Source: Acidimicrobiales bacterium (lineage in GTDB: Bacteria; Actinomycetota; Acidimicrobiia; Acidimicrobiales; Acidimicrobilacustridaceae). From it: a stretch of 8,268 nt of DNA. The stretch covers positions 1 to 8,268 of the forward strand of contig JALRFT010000278.1 of assembly GCA_023261915.1 (NCBI GenBank), read 5' to 3'. The position numbers were made by a program, and so were the translations under genes. A model generated the notes under the pieces. That model did not search any database. It saw only the letters and a list, made by a program, of their open reading frames with translations, and was not told where the DNA came from. This document shows positions 5,478 through 8,268 of the stretch, piece by piece (position 1 is the stretch's first letter; every line of letters starts with the position of its first letter).

Positions 5478-7013
5478 CTACCGACGCGGACCCATCATCT
5501 CGGGATTCTCAGCTAGCCACGCCCGCAGTTCCGCTTTCAGAACTTTCCCTCCGGCGTTGACTGGGAGGTGGTCAACGACCACCACGTGCCGCGGCACCTT
5601 GAACCCGGCGAGTCGCCGGCGCACCGTGGCGACAAGTTCATCGGGGTCGATCACCGCACCCGATTCGGGTACGACCACCGCACAGACGTTTTCGCCCCAC
5701 GTGGGATCAGCTACGCCGACCACCGCTACGGCAGCCACACCCGGTGTGGCGAGCACTGCCTCCTCCACCTCCCGGGAGGCGACATTCTCACCGCCGGTGA
5801 TGATGAGGTCTTTCTTCCGATCCACCACTCGCAAAAGCCCGTCGGGTCCGAGTGAACCGAGATCACCCGTTCTCAACCACCCTTCGCCCAACACCGCCGC
5901 TGTGGCATCCGGATCATCGAGATAACCCGCCATCACCTGGGCGGCTCGCACCTCGATCTCCCCCACGCTCCCCTCGGCCGCCACTACGCCTGACTCCATG
6001 GCAGCAATGCGGACCTCAACACCCGGGGCCGGATACCCGGCTGCAGCGAGGAGATCGTCGTCGCCGTCACGAAGAGCACGCCGGTGGGACTCGACGCCGA
6101 GGAACACGGCGTTTCCCGATAGCTCGGTCATGCCGTATCCCTGAGTGAAGTCGAGTGCCGGCAACTGCCGGTGGGCACGCTGCAGAAGCGCCGGCGGCAT
6201 CGGCGCCGCTCCGTAGGCGACCAGTCGAAGGGTAGACAGCGAGGACACGGCTTCCGGGTGGGCGTCGAGGTGGTCACACAACGACGCCAACATCGTCGCC
6301 GCCAACGAGGTCGACGTCACGGTGTGGCGTTCCACCGCTGCACAAAATCCCTCCGGTTCAAACCTTTCGGTGAGGACCACGGGTCGACCGTGGGCATGCC
6401 GGTGCACCACGTTGTATCCCGCCACATGACACAGCGGGAAACAGAAGAGGTACACGTCATCGGGATCAACCGGCCGGGCAGCGGCACTGGCGGCGACCGC
6501 TGCGAGCAAGCTGGCATGAGTCAACACCGCACCCTTGGGAGTGCCAGTGGTGCCGCTGGTGAACAAGAGCCACGCCGGGTCGCCGGCGTTCACGCCGTCT
6601 CCCAGACCATCGCTCCCCCTCGCATCACCTATGTCGGGCCACGGCCGCAGCGACACACCCGGCAGGCTGAACTCACCAAGACGGTCGAGATACGTCGGAT
6701 CACCGAACACCACGTCAACCCCTGCGCGCCCGATCTGCGAGACGAGTTCGGTCGGAGACAGTCGATGGTTCAACGGAACGAGTACCCGGCCGGCGGCCGG
6801 CACGCCGTAGTAGAGATCGATCCACCCCGGATGGTTTGGCCCGATGGCCGCCACCCGACGACCTGGGGGTACTTCCTCGGCGATCAATGCTGCGACACTG
6901 CCGAGGCGATCGCCAAGGTCGGCCCACGTGATCTCGTCTCCCTCGGGTCCGATGATGGCGAGGCCATCGGGGTCGGAGCCCGCCCGCTCCGCCACGACGT
7001 GGTGCAGCAGCAC
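5478..7013 (-). CDS. AMP-binding acyl-CoA synthetase (fatty acid--CoA ligase family)
   Basis: A 511-residue cytoplasmic enzyme of the ANL superfamily, which activates a carboxylic acid with ATP to an acyl-adenylate and then transfers it to coenzyme A. All core motifs are present: the phosphate-binding loop LFTSGTTGTPKG (150-161), GYGMTE (292-297), WLRTGD (379-384), the hinge segment DRKKDLIITGGEN (398-410), and a C-terminal NAGGKVLK with the catalytic lysine at 490. Length is normal and the gene looks intact. Translation starts at GTG (7013), eight bases after the UPF0182 stop, with no clear Shine-Dalgarno sequence, so coupled translation is likely. The acid used cannot be read from sequence; general resemblance is to medium/long-chain or CaiC-like ligases. 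It converges on the small secreted gene with 38 bases between stop codons and no clear terminator. Confidence 0.93.
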   Translation of the reverse strand: MLLHHVVAERAGSDPDGLAIIGPEGDEITWADLGDRLGSVAALIAEEVPPGRRVAAIGPNHPGWIDLYYGVPAAGRVLVPLNHRLSPTELVSQIGRAGVDVVFGDPTYLDRLGEFSLPGVSLRPWPDIGDARGSDGLGDGVNAGDPAWLLFTSGTTGTPKGAVLTHASLLAAVAASAAARPVDPDDVYLFCFPLCHVAGYNVVHRHAHGRPVVLTERFEPEGFCAAVERHTVTSTSLAATMLASLCDHLDAHPEAVSSLSTLRLVAYGAAPMPPALLQRAHRQLPALDFTQGYGMTELSGNAVFLGVESHRRALRDGDDDLLAAAGYPAPGVEVRIAAMESGVVAAEGSVGEIEVRAAQVMAGYLDDPDATAAVLGEGWLRTGDLGSLGPDGLLRVVDRKKDLIITGGENVASREVEEAVLATPGVAAVAVVGVADPTWGENVCAVVVPESGAVIDPDELVATVRRRLAGFKVPRHVVVVDHLPVNAGGKVLKAELRAWLAENPEMMGPRR

Positions 7014-7021
7014 GGAGTCGC

Positions 7022-8268
7022 TCAGGCCGTGTTCAGCCGGGCAGTGAGAGCGTCGAGCCGGCGAGAGGCTTCAGCCACGAGTCGTTGGTAGGCACCGAGG
7101 TCGCCATCTTGGCGAAGAGCCCGGTCAGCTTGGGCCAACAGGTCGTCAATGGCACTGACCTCGGTCTGGATCTCGGCCTCGGTGGGCCGGCCGGACGGGG
7201 TGGGGGCTGTTGTGGGCGGGGCGGAGGTGGTCGTGGTTCCACCGTCATCCACTTCGATCTCCGTCTGGGCGCCCGGGTCAGTGGGGCCATCGGTCGGCTC
7301 ACCCTCTCCGGCGACACCCTCAAACGTCGTGAGGTCAAGATCGAAGAGATCCTGGATGACCTCCCGAAGTGTCGGCATCATGACCACTTCCTCGCCGAAC
7401 ACTCCGACCACGTTGCGCAACTCGGGAACGTTGGTCTGCGAACTCGCCACATAGACGGGCCACACGTAGAGGATGGTGCTCGCTCCCCCGGCGGTTTCGA
7501 GTGGCAACAACATGAGGTCACCAAAGGTCACGGTTGAGCCGCGACTGTCGAGAAGGTTCAACTGCTGGGCAATGACGTCGTCGGCGAGCACCTGGGAAGT
7601 GACGAGTTTGGGACCTGCCACCTGCAGGTTGGACGGCATCTCGTACACGATCAACTTGCCGTAGTCCTGATTGGGATCGCTGTTGGCGGCCATGAAGGCG
7701 GTCAACTTCTGCGAGGTGTCCTCGCGAGAACGCGGGGTGTACGCCCGCATCTGCACGAAGGTCTGCTCGGTCTCACCGGGCAGTCGCAGCAATTGGTAAT
7801 AGGGGCTCTGGCGGTCATCGGTCGTGCTGGAGACCAGCGGCTGGGCTTGGGTTGCGCCCACACCCGTCGTGGGAAGAGTGACGCTCACCTGCTGGCTCTG
7901 CAGCGTCCGCGGCGGGGCAGGAGCGACCTGCCAGGCATTGGTCTGTTCGAGGAATTCCTGCGGCTGGGTGAGGTGGTAGCGCGAGTACATCGTTGTCTGG
8001 ACGGTGAACATGTCGCGGGGGTAGCGGATGTGTTGGCGAATTCCCTCATCCATCTCGGTCACATCAGTGAACATGTCGGGGAAGGCGCTCCGCCAAGCGT
8101 TGATCACCGGGTCGGTCTCATCCATCACGTACATGCTCACCGTGCCGTCGTAGGCGTCGACGACTGCCTTGACCGAGTTGCGCATGTAGTTGAGACCCGG
8201 CTGCAGCCCACTGTCGACGAGACCGGTGAGGTCAGCCTGCTGGCCGTAGGGCCAGCGACTCGACGTGG
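7022..8268 (-). CDS. UPF0182 family membrane protein, C-terminal part (runs off the window)
   Basis: The visible 414 residues are the C-terminal extracytoplasmic part of a UPF0182 (COG1615) protein; whole members are about 900-1000 residues with several N-terminal membrane helices, which here lie beyond 8268. The frame is open to the edge. Recognised family segments are RWPYGQQADLTGL near the edge, LNYMRNSVKAVVDAYDG (visible residues 26-42), and the WRSAFPDMF region (58-66). The function of the family is unknown. After the conserved core come an acidic stretch, a Thr/Pro-rich linker (TTTTSAPPTTAPTPSG, about 344-359) and a final helical segment (about 362-412, AIDDLLAQADRALRQDGDLG followed by an Arg/Leu-rich tail), likely a coiled coil. 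The ligase gene starts eight bases downstream, so the two are probably one transcript. Confidence 0.92.
   Translation of the reverse strand, partial: TSSRWPYGQQADLTGLVDSGLQPGLNYMRNSVKAVVDAYDGTVSMYVMDETDPVINAWRSAFPDMFTDVTEMDEGIRQHIRYPRDMFTVQTTMYSRYHLTQPQEFLEQTNAWQVAPAPPRTLQSQQVSVTLPTTGVGATQAQPLVSSTTDDRQSPYYQLLRLPGETEQTFVQMRAYTPRSREDTSQKLTAFMAANSDPNQDYGKLIVYEMPSNLQVAGPKLVTSQVLADDVIAQQLNLLDSRGSTVTFGDLMLLPLETAGGASTILYVWPVYVASSQTNVPELRNVVGVFGEEVVMMPTLREVIQDLFDLDLTTFEGVAGEGEPTDGPTDPGAQTEIEVDDGGTTTTSAPPTTAPTPSGRPTEAEIQTEVSAIDDLLAQADRALRQDGDLGAYQRLVAEASRRLDALTARLNTA

Noticed and set aside
6171..7091. Plus-strand open frame of about 300 codons opposite the acyl-CoA ligase
   Set aside because: The ligase on the minus strand has every ANL motif in order; the opposite frame is Arg/His-rich and motif-free.

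Overview
This is a high-GC window that suggests an actinomycete, most likely from the Acidimicrobiia or a neighbouring deep actinobacterial lineage. The clues are an actinobacterial-type UPF0182 protein, SLH-anchored and heavily secreted proteins, GC-rich third codon positions, and a leaderless-looking promoter (TANNNT six bases before an ATG). The taxonomic call is inference; only the high GC content and protein families are directly visible.

Layout. (1) Bases 1-1571, minus strand: an ABC importer operon of the BMP (basic membrane protein) type. It holds a lipoprotein substrate-binding protein (414-1571) followed by the start of its ATPase (from 392). The ATPase homology stops abruptly right after the Walker A motif near base 225, and the remaining DNA to base 1 is lower in GC and unrelated. 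A perfect 30-bp palindrome (341-370) lies between the two genes, inside the first codons of the ATPase. (2) Bases 1846-2003, minus strand: an initiator tRNA-fMet gene with encoded CCA, a candidate promoter, and a strong 13-bp hairpin that separates it from the ABC operon. (3) Bases 2073-5439, plus strand: two exported proteins. The first is a large SLH-domain protein fused to an alpha/beta hydrolase of the extracellular lipase/esterase type. The second is a small secreted beta-rich protein with its own probable leaderless promoter. (4) Bases 5478-8268, minus strand: the C-terminal half of a UPF0182 membrane protein, running off the right edge, followed eight bases later by an acyl-CoA synthetase (AMP-binding) gene.

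How they fit together. The plus-strand pair and the two minus-strand groups are separate transcription units: the tRNA and the SLH gene diverge, and the small secreted gene and the ligase converge with only 38 bases between them. A surface-bound esterase near an acyl-CoA ligase could fit uptake and activation of acyl substrates, but they are on opposite strands and this link is speculative. I see no CRISPR array, phage, toxin-antitoxin or defence locus, and no clear new multi-gene system. The items most worth a second look are the broken ATPase with the foreign-looking flank, the 30-bp palindrome, and the SLH-hydrolase fusion.
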